Positions 51,859-60,185 of a stretch of 64,000 nt of DNA are shown piece by piece. Positions within the stretch are counted from its first letter, which is position 1; every line of letters begins with the position of its first letter. Location of the stretch: positions 1-64,000 of the forward strand of contig JACTMP010000077.1 in NCBI GenBank assembly GCA_014584575.1, in the 5' to 3' direction. The notes under the pieces were generated by a model. It did not search any database and had not been told where the DNA came from. It was given only the letters and a program-made list of their open reading frames with translations. Source of the stretch: Chloroflexota bacterium (GTDB taxonomy: Bacteria > Chloroflexota > Anaerolineae > Promineifilales > Promineifilaceae). A program made the translations under genes and the position numbers.

Positions 51859-51880
51859 TGCGTGACCCGTGATGCGTAAG
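51856..51880. repeat. GTGATGCGTGA-type unit
   Basis: GTGATGCGTGACCCGTGATG directly overlaps the atpB stop codon; a single-orientation member of the family seen at 51078. Confidence 0.5.
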
Positions 51881-51933
51881 CCGATGCTGACCTGCGGAAC
51901 CGGGATTACGAATGACGAACAAAGGAGTTCACT

Positions 51934-52212
51934 ATGGGTACACTTGAATGGATCGCCATCATCTCCATTGCCACCGCCGGCCTGACGATGGCTATTGGCT
52001 CATTGGGACCGGCCCTGGGGCAGGGGCGCGCCGTCGCCCAGGCGCTTAGTTCCCTGGCGCAGCAGCCAGACGAGGCCAGCACCATCACCCGCACCCTCTT
52101 CGTCGGCCTGGCGATGATTGAGTCAACAGCCATCTACTGCTTTGTCATTGCCATCATCCTGCTCTTCATCAATCCCTTCTGGAATTACGCCATTGGGCTG
52201 ACCGGAGGTTAG
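51934..52212 (+). CDS. atpE: N-type ATPase subunit c with sodium-type ligand set
   Basis: 92 residues, two-helix hairpin. Helix 1 has GSLGPALGQGRAVAQAL with Gln30; helix 2 has VGLAMIESTAIYCFVIAIIL with the ion-carrying Glu63 followed by Ser64, Thr65 and Tyr68. The spacing Q-to-E of 33 and the EST..Y set equal the Ilyobacter tartaricus sodium site (Q32, E65, S66, T67, Y70). Many N-ATPase c subunits instead carry a second Glu at the Gln position. A clear AAAGGAG precedes the ATG. Confidence 0.95.
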   Translation: MGTLEWIAIISIATAGLTMAIGSLGPALGQGRAVAQALSSLAQQPDEASTITRTLFVGLAMIESTAIYCFVIAIILLFINPFWNYAIGLTGG

Positions 52213-52214
52213 CG

Positions 52215-52985
52215 GTGCTCATTGATTGGTTTACAGTTGTTGCCCAGATCATCAATTTCCTGATTTTGGTGCTGCTGCTGCGCCGTTTTCTCTACCGGCC
52301 GATCATGAAGGCGATGGCCGAACGTGAACGCAAAATTGCGGCCCGGCTGGCCGAGGCAGAAGCACAGCGCATCGCCGCCGCCGCCGAAATTGAGGCGTAT
52401 CACCAGAAAAACGCCGCCTTTGAGCAGGAACGGGAAAGCAGGGTGCAGGAGATGGAAACGGCCGTGACCGCCCAAAAACAGACATGGCTGGAACAGGCGC
52501 GGGCCGAGGTGCAGGAGACGCGCACACGTTGGCATAAAGCGCTGGCCGAGGAGAAGGAGTCGTTCCGGCAAACAATGCGGCGACAGGTGGGCCAGCAGAC
52601 CTACCAGGTCATTCGCCATGCGCTGGCCGACCTGGCCGACGCCGAACTGGAAGCGCGCATTGTGCAGGTTTTCCTGGCGCGGCTGGCGGCGCTGCCGGAA
52701 GCGGATGTGCAATCCATTCGGGAAGCGCTGCAAACGGACACGGCCGTGCTCACCCTGAACAGCGCCTTTGAGATTGACAATACCCAACGCCAGGCGTTAC
52801 GCCAGGCGATCATTGGCCTGTTTGGCGTGGGCCAATCTATCCAGATAGACACAGACCCCGACCTGATCTGCGGCCTGGAACTGGTAGCGCCCGGACAGAA
52901 AGTGGCCTGGAGCCTGGCCAGCTACCTGGACGAACTGGAAGAGGCGCTGGCTGAGTCGTTGGCAAACCTGGCCGTGGGGGAATAG
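52215..52985 (+). CDS. atpF: N-type ATPase subunit b with delta-like C-terminal part
   Basis: 256 residues from GTG 52215. A membrane helix (VVAQIINFLILVLLLRRFLY), a long coiled coil (about 30-150) and a C-terminal region (about 170-250: LNSAFEIDNTQRQALRQAII, DTDPDLICGLELVAPGQKVA, YLDELEEALAE) that resembles the C-terminal half of the delta subunit. No atpH exists in the operon, so this extension probably provides the stator link to alpha. Confidence 0.92.
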   Translation: MLIDWFTVVAQIINFLILVLLLRRFLYRPIMKAMAERERKIAARLAEAEAQRIAAAAEIEAYHQKNAAFEQERESRVQEMETAVTAQKQTWLEQARAEVQETRTRWHKALAEEKESFRQTMRRQVGQQTYQVIRHALADLADAELEARIVQVFLARLAALPEADVQSIREALQTDTAVLTLNSAFEIDNTQRQALRQAIIGLFGVGQSIQIDTDPDLICGLELVAPGQKVAWSLASYLDELEEALAESLANLAVGE

Positions 52986-52989
52986 CTTC

Positions 52990-54519
52990 ATGGCTGATGG
53001 TGCATTACACACACTGCTCGACGAAACCTTTGCCGCCTTTGCCCAGGTACAAGAAGAGGTGCGCCCCCGGCTGCACGTACGGGAAGTGGGGCATGTCCAT
53101 TACGTGGGTTATGGGGTTGCCCGCGTCCAGGGGTTGCCCGGTGTGCAGGCGGAGGAGCTGGTTCGCTTTCCCGGCGGGCTGTTGGGCATGGCCTTTAACC
53201 TGGACGAAGGCGAAGTAGGGGTCGTCTTGTTGGGCGAAAGCCACCATTTACGCGCCGGGGATGAGGTGCGGCGGCTGCACCGCGTGCTGGATGTGCCCGT
53301 AGGTGAGGGGATGTTGGGGCGAGTATTGGATCCAACGGGACGGCCGTTAGACGGCCGTGGCCCCATTCCCGCCATTGAACGCTGGCCGGTGGAACGGCCG
53401 GCGACGCCCATCATGGACCGCGCCCCGGTAAAAGTGCCCCTGCAAACCGGCATCAAAGCCATTGACGCCCTCATCCCGGTGGGGTGCGGCCAGCGGGAAT
53501 TGATTTTGGGCGACCGGCAGACGGGGAAATCGGCCGTCGCCCTGGATACCATCCTCAACCAGACAGACAAAAACGTCTTGTGCGTCTACTGCGCCATCGG
53601 CCAGCGCAGTTCGGCCGTGGCCGGCGTCATCGCCGATTTACGTGAGCGGGGGGCGATGGCTTACACCACCGTCGTTGTCGCCGCCGGTGAAGACCCGCCG
53701 GGCCTGGAATTCATCGCCCCCTATGCCGCTACCACCATCGCCGAATACTTCATGGAGCAGGGGCAGGATGTGCTGATTGTGTACGACGACCTGACGCGCC
53801 ACGCCTGGGCTTACCGCGAGCTTTCCCTGCTGCTGCGCCGCCCGCCAGGGCGCGAGGCGTTCCCCGGTGACATCTTTTACCTGCACTCCCGCCTGTTGGA
53901 ACGTTCCACCCGGCTACGCCCGGAATTAGGCGGCGGTTCGCTGACGGCGCTGCCCATCGTGGAAACCGAGGCGCAAAACGTCTCTGCCTACATTCCCACC
54001 AACATCATCTCCATCACCGACGGCCAGATTTACCTCTCGCCGGAGCTATACCAGAAAGGGGTTTTGCCCGCCGTAGACGTGGGCCGCTCCGTCTCCCGTG
54101 TGGGCGGCAAGACACAATTGCCCGCCTATCGCGCCGTCGCCGGCGCCCTGCGCCTGGCTTACAGCCAGTTTGAGGAGCTCGAAAATTTTGCCCGCTTTGG
54201 CACGCGCCTGGATGAAGCCACTCGCCAGTCCATTGAGCGCGGTCGCCGCGTGCGCGAGGTGCTGAAGCAGCCGCAGTATGAACCGCTGCCGGTAGCCGGG
54301 CAAATTGCCCTGCTGCTGGCCGTTACCAGCGGCCTGTTTGATGAACTGCCCGCCGCCGACGTCGGCGCGATGAGCCAGCAAATTCGGGAAGAGGTGATGC
54401 GGCTGGAAACGGCCGTGTGCCGCCGCATTGAACGGGGTGAACAACTCAGCGACGCCGACCGCGAGGCGCTGCTGGCGCGCATGAAAGAGATCATCGCGGC
54501 CAACCGGAGCAGCGGTTAA
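52990..54519 (+). CDS. atpA: N-type ATPase alpha subunit
   Basis: 509 residues. P-loop ELILGDRQTGKSAVALDTIL, noncatalytic site text VYCAIGQRSSAVAGVIADLR, and conserved SVSRVGGKTQLPAYRAVAGA. The N-terminal segment is shorter than in housekeeping alpha. The DELSEED-facing part and C-terminal helices are complete. Four bp after the b subunit. Confidence 0.95.
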   Translation: MADGALHTLLDETFAAFAQVQEEVRPRLHVREVGHVHYVGYGVARVQGLPGVQAEELVRFPGGLLGMAFNLDEGEVGVVLLGESHHLRAGDEVRRLHRVLDVPVGEGMLGRVLDPTGRPLDGRGPIPAIERWPVERPATPIMDRAPVKVPLQTGIKAIDALIPVGCGQRELILGDRQTGKSAVALDTILNQTDKNVLCVYCAIGQRSSAVAGVIADLRERGAMAYTTVVVAAGEDPPGLEFIAPYAATTIAEYFMEQGQDVLIVYDDLTRHAWAYRELSLLLRRPPGREAFPGDIFYLHSRLLERSTRLRPELGGGSLTALPIVETEAQNVSAYIPTNIISITDGQIYLSPELYQKGVLPAVDVGRSVSRVGGKTQLPAYRAVAGALRLAYSQFEELENFARFGTRLDEATRQSIERGRRVREVLKQPQYEPLPVAGQIALLLAVTSGLFDELPAADVGAMSQQIREEVMRLETAVCRRIERGEQLSDADREALLARMKEIIAANRSSG

Positions 54520-54524
54520 CCAGC

Positions 54525-55436
54525 ATGGAAAGCATCGAGGACATCCGGCGGCGCATCAAAAACGCCAGCGATTTACACGCCATTGTGCGCACCATGCGGG
54601 CGCTGGCGATGACCAGCATTCGCCAGTATGAGCGGGCGGTGGAGTCGCTGACGGAGTATTACCGGACGACGGAATTGGGGCTGCACGTGGTGTTGACAAC
54701 GGCCGTGCGCGAAGGCCACGCCCTGCCCCCTGCCTCGCGCAAACCGGTGGCCGAACGGGGTACGGCCGTGCTCGTTTTTGGCTCCGACCAGAGCATGTGC
54801 GGCCAATTCAACGAGCAGATTGCTGCGTATACGGCCGAAAAGCTGGAGCATTTGGGCATTCCCCGCCATCAATTGCACGTCATCGCTATTGGCGCGCGGG
54901 TAACGCCTCCGTTGAGCGAATATGGCCTGAACGCGGCCGAACTATTTAGCTTGCCCGGCAGTGTGGCTGCCATCACCCCTATCGTGCAAGAACTCTTGCT
55001 GCACAGCGACGAATGGCAAAATCCGGCACGGCCGCCCGTGGTTGAGCAAATCTTCCTGTTTTACAACCGGCTGCACTCCACCATCGCCTACCGGCCACGA
55101 ATGCAGCGCCTGCTGCCCATCAACCTGCGCCAGCTACGCCACCTGGAACAGCAGCGCTGGCCTTCGCCAGTACTGCCTACTTTTAGCATGGAATGGCAGC
55201 CGCTCTTTTCGGCGCTGCTGCGCGAACACTTGTTTGTCTCCTTGTTTCGCGCTTTTGCTGAATCACTGGCCAGTGAAAACGCTGCTCGCCTGGTTTCCAT
55301 GCAGGCGGCCGAGCGCAACATTGAAGAGCGGCTGGATGAACTGCACCGCCTGTACCATCACCAGCGGCAAAATACAATTACCAGTGAATTGTTGGACATC
55401 ATTTCTGGCTTTGAACTGCTCAACCAGCCCCGTTAA
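54525..55436 (+). CDS. atpG: N-type ATPase gamma subunit
   Basis: 303 residues. N-terminal helix (SIEDIRRRIKNASDLHAIVR), Rossmann domain (AVLVFGSDQSMCGQFNEQIA) and C-terminal helix (RNIEERLDELHRLYHHQRQN). The central shaft of the motor. The last gene of the operon; a weak hairpin follows at 55448. Confidence 0.92.
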   Translation: MESIEDIRRRIKNASDLHAIVRTMRALAMTSIRQYERAVESLTEYYRTTELGLHVVLTTAVREGHALPPASRKPVAERGTAVLVFGSDQSMCGQFNEQIAAYTAEKLEHLGIPRHQLHVIAIGARVTPPLSEYGLNAAELFSLPGSVAAITPIVQELLLHSDEWQNPARPPVVEQIFLFYNRLHSTIAYRPRMQRLLPINLRQLRHLEQQRWPSPVLPTFSMEWQPLFSALLREHLFVSLFRAFAESLASENAARLVSMQAAERNIEERLDELHRLYHHQRQNTITSELLDIISGFELLNQPR

Positions 55437-55447
55437 GCCTTCCCCAA

Positions 55448-55470
55448 TGCCCGGTTGACAAAGCCGGGCA
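55448..55470 (+). terminator. Weak hairpin after the ATPase operon
   Basis: TGCCCGG and CCGGGCA with a 9-nt loop, 11 bp past the gamma stop. There is no T tract, so termination is uncertain. Confidence 0.4.
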
Positions 55471-55529
55471 GGTTCTGTATCTTTACGCCACGATGAAACG
55501 ATATGCCTTTTTTGCTCCCGTCCCTAGTA

Positions 55530-55698
55530 GCCCCGTTGTCAAAACAACGGGGCATTGGTCAACGGGGTGTTGGCGCGTGTAATAACTGTGAGGCAGACAT
55601 CCGATTTCGACGACCAAAGGTCGCACAAGAAATCGGTTGTCTCGAGACGAACGATAAGTCACGCCCCGTGTTGGATTCCCACACGGGGCGTTTGTTTT
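55530..55698 (+). promoter_or_regulatory. Structured leader of proS ending in a terminator
   Basis: Three stems: GCCCCGTTGT/ACAACGGGGC (55530-55553); a bipartite stem with GAGGCAGACA, CCGATTTC, CGACC, then GGTCG, GAAATCGG, TTGTCTC (about 55589-55644); and a perfect 10-bp terminator CGCCCCGTGT/ACACGGGGCG with TTTGTTTT (55662-55698). The terminator ends 6 bp before the ribosome-binding site of proS, as in attenuators. There is no convincing T-box sequence. Confidence 0.6.
55662..55698 (+). terminator. Terminator directly before proS
   Basis: A 10-bp perfect stem (arms 55662-55671 and 55681-55690) plus a T-rich tail. It would stop read-through from the ATPase operon or control proS by attenuation. 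Confidence 0.8.
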
Positions 55699-55717
55699 GA
55701 ATCAGGAGAATGATGAA

Positions 55718-57448
55718 ATGCGAATGAGTCAACTAATGAACCAAACATTGCGTGAAGCGCCGACCGGAGCGGAAGTGGAAGGCCACCGGCTGCTGCTGCG
55801 CGCCGGGTTTGTGCGGCAGCAGGCCGCCGGTATTTTTAGCTACCTGCACCTGGGGTACCGCACGTTGCAAAAGCTGGAAGCGATCATGCGCCAAGAAATT
55901 GACGCCCTGGGCGGGCAGGAGATGTTGATGCCATTGGTACATCCAGCCGCCGTCTGGCAAGAGAGCAAACGGTGGCATGAGATTGATGACGAGATGGGGC
56001 GGTTTCAGGATAAAAACGGCCGTGACATGGTGCTCGCTCTCAGCCATGAAGAGATTGTTACCGACCTGGCCCGCCGCGAAATCCAGAGCTACCGGCAGCT
56101 ACCGCGCCTGGTCTACCACATCCAACTGAAGTGGCGCGACGATCCCCGGCCCCGCGCCGGTCTCATCCGCGCCCGCGAATTCACCATGCTAGACAGCTAT
56201 ACCCTGGACGCCGACGACGCCGGGCTGGACAATCAGTATTGGGCGCACCATGAAGCCTATTTTCGCATCTACGGCCGTTGCGCCCTGCCTGTCATCGCCG
56301 TTGAATCAGACGTGGGTATGATGGGCGGCACGCTGGCGCACGAATTTATGTACCTGACCCCCATTGGCGAAGATACCTTGCTGCTGTGCGACGGCTGCGG
56401 CTACAAAGCCAACCGCCAGATCGCCGCCTTCCGCAAAACGGCCGTGCCCGCCGAAACACCGCTGCCCCTGGAAAAAGTGGCCACGCCGGACGCCAAAACG
56501 ATTGAAGCGCTGGCCCAGTTCCTGGGTGTGCCCAAATCCAAAACCGCCAAAGCCGTGTTTATGACCGCCACCATCAAGGAAGGGCAGGCAAAAAGCGAAA
56601 AGCTGGTCTTTGCCGTCGTGCGCGGCGACATGGAACTGAACGAAACGAAGCTGGCTAACGCGGTCAAGGCGCAGGCGTTACGGCCGTCTACCGAAGAGGA
56701 AATCCGCGCTGTGGGGGCTGTGCCCGGTTATGCCTCACCGATTGGGCTGAGTGGGATCATGGTGGTGGTAGATGACGCCGCCGCTGCCGCGCCCAACCTG
56801 GTCGCCGGCGCAAATGAGGCCGGGTACCACCTGAAAAATGTCAATCACGGCCGTGACTATACCGCCCACATCATCACCGACATTGCCGCCGCCGCCGATG
56901 GCGACGCCTGCCCGCATTGTGGTGAACGGCTGACGGCCGTGCGCGGCGTGGAAGTGGGCAACATTTTCAAACTGGGCACACGATACACGGAAACGATGGG
57001 CGCCCATTACCTGGATGAAACTGGCGTCTCCCGCCCCATTATCATGGGCAGCTATGGCGTGGGTGTGACGCGGCTGCTGGCCTGCCTGGCCGAGCATTAT
57101 CACGATGAGCAAGGGCTGCTCTGGCCGATCACGGTTGCCCCCTATCCGGTGCATCTGGTGGCGTTAAGAGGTGGGGAGGAGACGGCCGTGACGGTCTATC
57201 AACAACTCCAACAGGCCGGTATTGAGGTGCTGTTCGACGACCGCGACGAATCACCCGGCGTCAAATTTAACGACGCCGACCTGATTGGTCTGCCGGTACG
57301 CCTGACGGTGAGCGGCCGTTCGCTGCAAAACGGCGGCGTCGAATGTAAACTCCGCCGCGCCGCCGACCGCACCATCATCCCCCTGGTGGACGTTGTGGCG
57401 CAGGTACAGGCAATGATAGCGGAGTTGACAGCAGAGGTATTGGGGTAA
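55718..57448 (+). CDS. proS: Prolyl-tRNA synthetase
   Basis: 576 residues from ATG 55718 (AGGAG with 9-nt spacing; the in-frame TTG at 55697 is unlikely). Class II core: RMSQLMNQTLREAPTGAEVE, RLLLRAGFVRQQAAGIFSYL, motif 2 text around RDDPRPRAGLIRAREFTMLD, and motif 3 near IMGSYGVGVTRLLACLAEHY. An insertion of about 180 residues (about 225-400: LAQFLGVPKSKTAKAVFMTA, VKAQALRPSTEEEIRAVGAV) is the YbaK-like editing domain that removes alanine from tRNA-Pro. The anticodon-binding domain is at the C terminus. A bacterial-type full-length enzyme. Confidence 0.96.
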   Translation: MRMSQLMNQTLREAPTGAEVEGHRLLLRAGFVRQQAAGIFSYLHLGYRTLQKLEAIMRQEIDALGGQEMLMPLVHPAAVWQESKRWHEIDDEMGRFQDKNGRDMVLALSHEEIVTDLARREIQSYRQLPRLVYHIQLKWRDDPRPRAGLIRAREFTMLDSYTLDADDAGLDNQYWAHHEAYFRIYGRCALPVIAVESDVGMMGGTLAHEFMYLTPIGEDTLLLCDGCGYKANRQIAAFRKTAVPAETPLPLEKVATPDAKTIEALAQFLGVPKSKTAKAVFMTATIKEGQAKSEKLVFAVVRGDMELNETKLANAVKAQALRPSTEEEIRAVGAVPGYASPIGLSGIMVVVDDAAAAAPNLVAGANEAGYHLKNVNHGRDYTAHIITDIAAAADGDACPHCGERLTAVRGVEVGNIFKLGTRYTETMGAHYLDETGVSRPIIMGSYGVGVTRLLACLAEHYHDEQGLLWPITVAPYPVHLVALRGGEETAVTVYQQLQQAGIEVLFDDRDESPGVKFNDADLIGLPVRLTVSGRSLQNGGVECKLRRAADRTIIPLVDVVAQVQAMIAELTAEVLG

Positions 57449-57536
57449 TTTGGTAATTGGGTAAACGGGCTATTGGCGTTTCTATCACTCAATTACTCAT
57501 TTACCCAATGACGCAATGACGCATTGACAGAAGGCT
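57449..57536. repeat. Imperfect direct/inverted repeat
   Basis: TTGGTAATTGGGTAAACG is echoed in inverted form as CAATTACTCATTTACCCAAT, followed by ATGACGCA repeated twice. It belongs to the general class of short intergenic repeats in this window. Confidence 0.45.
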
Positions 57537-58766
57537 ATGCATGAATCTCCCCCCACCACTCCCCCTGACGACTTTATCGAACAGGTGAAGCAGGCGTTGG
57601 ATCATTTGTATGATTTTGCTTATTTGCAGCGACTGCCGCTGGCGCAGCAGGTTGCCAGACCGCAGAGCAACCAGCCGCTCAGCCACCAGTTGCGGCGGGA
57701 GTTAATCACGGCCGTAGAAACCCTTAGCCCAGACGCCCGCCCCACCCAGGAAACGCCAGACGCCCGCATCTACAACCTGTTGCACTTGCGCTACATTGAG
57801 GGGATTACGATGCAGGAAGCGGCCAACCGGTTGGGCCTCTCCACCCGCCAGGCGCATCGCTCGCTGCGTCGCGGCGAAGAAAGCGTGGCCGCCATCCTCT
57901 GGAACCGCCTGCCCACCCCGGCGTCAGCGCCAGCATCTGCGCCACCCGCACCTGTTCACACCTCCTCCGCTCAAGAACTCTCCTCCGTGCAGGCGGAAAT
58001 GGCTCATCTGGGGACCCACCTGCAACCGACCGATATACGGCCGTTGCTGCAAGAAGCACACACGGCCGTGCAACCCTTAGCCGAGTCAGCCGGTATGACC
58101 TTTGCCTGGGACCTGCCGGAGACGCCGGTGATTGTGCCTGTGGACACGGCCGTCGCCCGCCAGATTTTTGTCAGCGTTTTCAGCCGTATTCTCAAGGCGG
58201 CCCGCAAAAACAACCTGCACGTCCGTCTGGCGCAGCGCGAAGGGCAAACCACGCTGACCATTGGCTATACTCCCCAGGCCGGCGCCACCCCGGAAATCCT
58301 GGACGATGTGCTCAGCCAGATCATCGGGCGATTGGGGTGGGTGGTACGGCAGGAAGAGGGGGTGGACGGCCGTCGCGCCCTCGTTTTTAACCTGAGCAAC
58401 AGCGGCGCTCTTATCCTGGTGGTGGATGACAATGAAGGGCTGGTAGAACTGCTCGACCGTTACCTCACCGGCCACGCCTGCCGCGTCGTCACCGCCACCA
58501 GCGGCGCGGCCGGCCTGCAACTGGCGCAAGAACTCATCCCCGATGCCCTGATTCTGGACGTGATGATGCCGGGTAAAAGCGGCTGGGAAATTCTGCAAAC
58601 TTTACGCAGCCAGCCCGCCACGGCCACCATCCCCATCATCGTCTGCTCTGTCTTCAACGACCCCGACCTGGCCTATGCCCTGGGCGCCTCCCGCTTCCTG
58701 CCCAAACCCATCAGCCGCGACCGCATCCTGGAAACCCTGCACGAACTGGGCGTGGTGCAAACGTAA
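57537..58766 (+). CDS. Composite regulator: sigma4-like HTH, degenerate kinase-like domain, receiver
   Basis: 409 residues. About 60-130: a sigma70 region 4-like helix-turn-helix (NLLHLRYIEGITMQEAANRL, GLSTRQAHRSLRRGEES). About 140-280: a HATPase-like fold without the N and G boxes (LLQEAHTAVQPLAESAGMTF, ARQIFVSVFSRILKAARKNN). About 290-405: a complete REC domain (ALILVVDDNEGLVELLDRYL, phospho-Asp in ALILDVMMPGKSGWEIL, Lys in SRFLPKPISR). It seems to join DNA binding to phosphorelay input in one chain, with the receiver at the C terminus, the reverse of the usual order. Partner kinase unknown. Confidence 0.8.
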   Translation: MHESPPTTPPDDFIEQVKQALDHLYDFAYLQRLPLAQQVARPQSNQPLSHQLRRELITAVETLSPDARPTQETPDARIYNLLHLRYIEGITMQEAANRLGLSTRQAHRSLRRGEESVAAILWNRLPTPASAPASAPPAPVHTSSAQELSSVQAEMAHLGTHLQPTDIRPLLQEAHTAVQPLAESAGMTFAWDLPETPVIVPVDTAVARQIFVSVFSRILKAARKNNLHVRLAQREGQTTLTIGYTPQAGATPEILDDVLSQIIGRLGWVVRQEEGVDGRRALVFNLSNSGALILVVDDNEGLVELLDRYLTGHACRVVTATSGAAGLQLAQELIPDALILDVMMPGKSGWEILQTLRSQPATATIPIIVCSVFNDPDLAYALGASRFLPKPISRDRILETLHELGVVQT

Positions 58767-58812
58767 CCTTTCACTGGTACAATGTCGCCAAATCAGGCAA
58801 AAGGAGACAGCG

Positions 58813-59097
58813 ATGATTGCTACACAGACATTAGATGGTTTAGTTGTCAGAGACCCGAAAATTCATCACGGCCGTCCCATCATTGCCCAAACCGGCATCA
58901 CGGTTCGCACCATTGCTATTATGTACAAGCAGGGTCTCAACCCAGAAGAGATGATTGGTGAACTTCCCCTCAGTCTTGCTCAGGTCTACGCTGCCCTCAC
59001 TTACTATCATCTGCATACGGCTGAAATTGAAGCCGATATTCAGGCAGACTCTGAAGCAGCCCTGATAGCCCAATACGGCCATTCGATCAATGGCTGA
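58813..59097 (+). CDS. DUF433 antitoxin
   Basis: 94 residues from ATG 58813 (AAGGAG upstream). LVVRDPKIHHGRPIIAQTGI, TVRTIAIMYKQGLNPEEMIG, ELPLSLAQVYAALTYYHLHT: the DUF433 core. The C-terminal tail (EIEADIQADSEAALI) would contact the toxin. It overlaps the DUF5615 gene by 8 bp. Confidence 0.88.
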   Translation: MIATQTLDGLVVRDPKIHHGRPIIAQTGITVRTIAIMYKQGLNPEEMIGELPLSLAQVYAALTYYHLHTAEIEADIQADSEAALIAQYGHSING

Positions 59098-59449
59098 TCC
59101 CATTGCTCTCTATCTCGACGAAGATGCCCAGCGCACCTCGCTTGTCCGCGCCCTCCGTGCCCGCCAGATTGACGTATTAACAGCCAATGAAGCCGGCTTA
59201 GTCGGTGTTCCTGATGGGGAACAACTGGTATTTGCGGCCGCTCATAACCGTACTATTTTCACCTTCAATCGTGGTGATTTTGTCCGACTGCATACGGAAT
59301 ATCTGCGGGACGGCCGTGATCATGCCGGTATCATCGTTTCCGACCAACTGGAAGTCGGCCTCGTCATTCGCCGTCTGCTTAAATTACTAGACGCCCGCTC
59401 TGCCAAACAGATGAAAAACTGGCTGGAATTCCTGGGCAACTGGCGTTAA
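59090..59449 (+). CDS. DUF5615 PIN-like toxin
   Basis: 119 residues. LYLDEDAQRTSLVRALRARQ (first acidic cluster), VLTANEAGLVGVPDGEQL, TIFTFNRGDFVRLHTEY (central Asp), HAGIIVSDQLEVGLVIRRLL. DUF5615 proteins have the PIN nuclease fold. The pair with DUF433 is intact here, in contrast to the orphan at 8913. Confidence 0.88.
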   Translation: MADPIALYLDEDAQRTSLVRALRARQIDVLTANEAGLVGVPDGEQLVFAAAHNRTIFTFNRGDFVRLHTEYLRDGRDHAGIIVSDQLEVGLVIRRLLKLLDARSAKQMKNWLEFLGNWR

Positions 59450-59464
59450 TACCCTTCATTAACC

Positions 59465-59920
59465 CTACCCGCTTCCATAGAGTAACTCTTGACGATAGGC
59501 TTGCACCTGTTCCGGTGTAATTTCAAAGTGGCGCAGGGTGTCCAGCGCCACCCCGTTTTCCACCTGTGTCAATGCCAGTAACAAATGCCCCGTGCTAATT
59601 TGTTGTTGACCGGTTTCTCTGGCTTCTTTCACGGCCGTATCCAACAACGCTCTGGCCGGCTGGTTCAATTCCGGCTTCACCGGCTCCTTTAGCTCGGCTG
59701 TATGTTTCAGGCGCTCCTCCATCCGGCGCGTGGGTTCCAGTTCCAAACCCAGCCGGTATAACACCTTCCCGGCCGCGCTCTCCCGCGCCGCCATCAGGCC
59801 GAGCAAAATGTGTTTGGTGCCCAACTCCTGGTGATGCAGCCGCACCGCCTCCTGGTAAGCAAACCGCATGGCCGCCTCCGCCTCCGGCGTAAATGGTAAA
59901 AGATTCACCTGTTCTATCAT
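59465..59920 (-). CDS. Stand-alone Clp N-domain protein
   Basis: 151 residues made of two Clp-N repeats: FTPEAEAAMRFAYQEAVRLH, ELGTKHILLGLMAARESAAG and RALLDTAVKEARETGQQQIS, TGHLLLALTQVENGVALDTL. This is the adaptor-binding part of ClpC/ClpA without the AAA+ ATPase modules. It might regulate ClpC by competing for adaptors or act as a substrate receptor, as proposed for ClpS- and ClpT-like proteins. Confidence 0.88.
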   Translation of the reverse strand: MIEQVNLLPFTPEAEAAMRFAYQEAVRLHHQELGTKHILLGLMAARESAAGKVLYRLGLELEPTRRMEERLKHTAELKEPVKPELNQPARALLDTAVKEARETGQQQISTGHLLLALTQVENGVALDTLRHFEITPEQVQAYRQELLYGSG

Positions 59921-59985
59921 CGATCCTCATCCTTTCCCGCACCCACTACACCATCGCGGGCCAACAAACCTGCCCCCATTATACC

Positions 59986-60043
59986 CGATTACCGCTCACA
60001 GCTTACTGCTTACAGATTACGGCTTACCGATTACCGATTACCT
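59986..60043. repeat. GATTACCG-type repeat
   Basis: CGATTACCG, GCTTACTG, GATTACGG and CTTACCGATTACC units upstream of the importer operon; the reverse orientation of the family at 2171. Confidence 0.55.
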
Positions 60044-60084
60044 CCCCATGTCACACCCCTGTCAGCAACGTGGCACAAAAGGCA

Positions 60085-60113
60085 TTGTGAACCAGGCCGA
60101 TCAGCAGTACAGT
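60085..60113 (+). promoter_or_regulatory. Putative promoter of the ABC importer operon
   Basis: TTGTGA (60085-60090), a 17-nt spacer and TACAGT (60108-60113), 72 bp before the ATG of the solute-binding protein. Confidence 0.45.
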
Positions 60114-60185
60114 AAACTTGTCGCACCCTATTTCCCGGTGGCGGCATTTTATCCACCCCTATTTGTTTGATTGAGGAGAAACGCA

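Noticed and set aside
55560..55590. T-box-like text (GGGGTGTTGGCGCG) before proS
   Set aside because: Only a partial match to the T-box core and about 90 nt away from the terminator, whereas the T-box must overlap the antiterminator.
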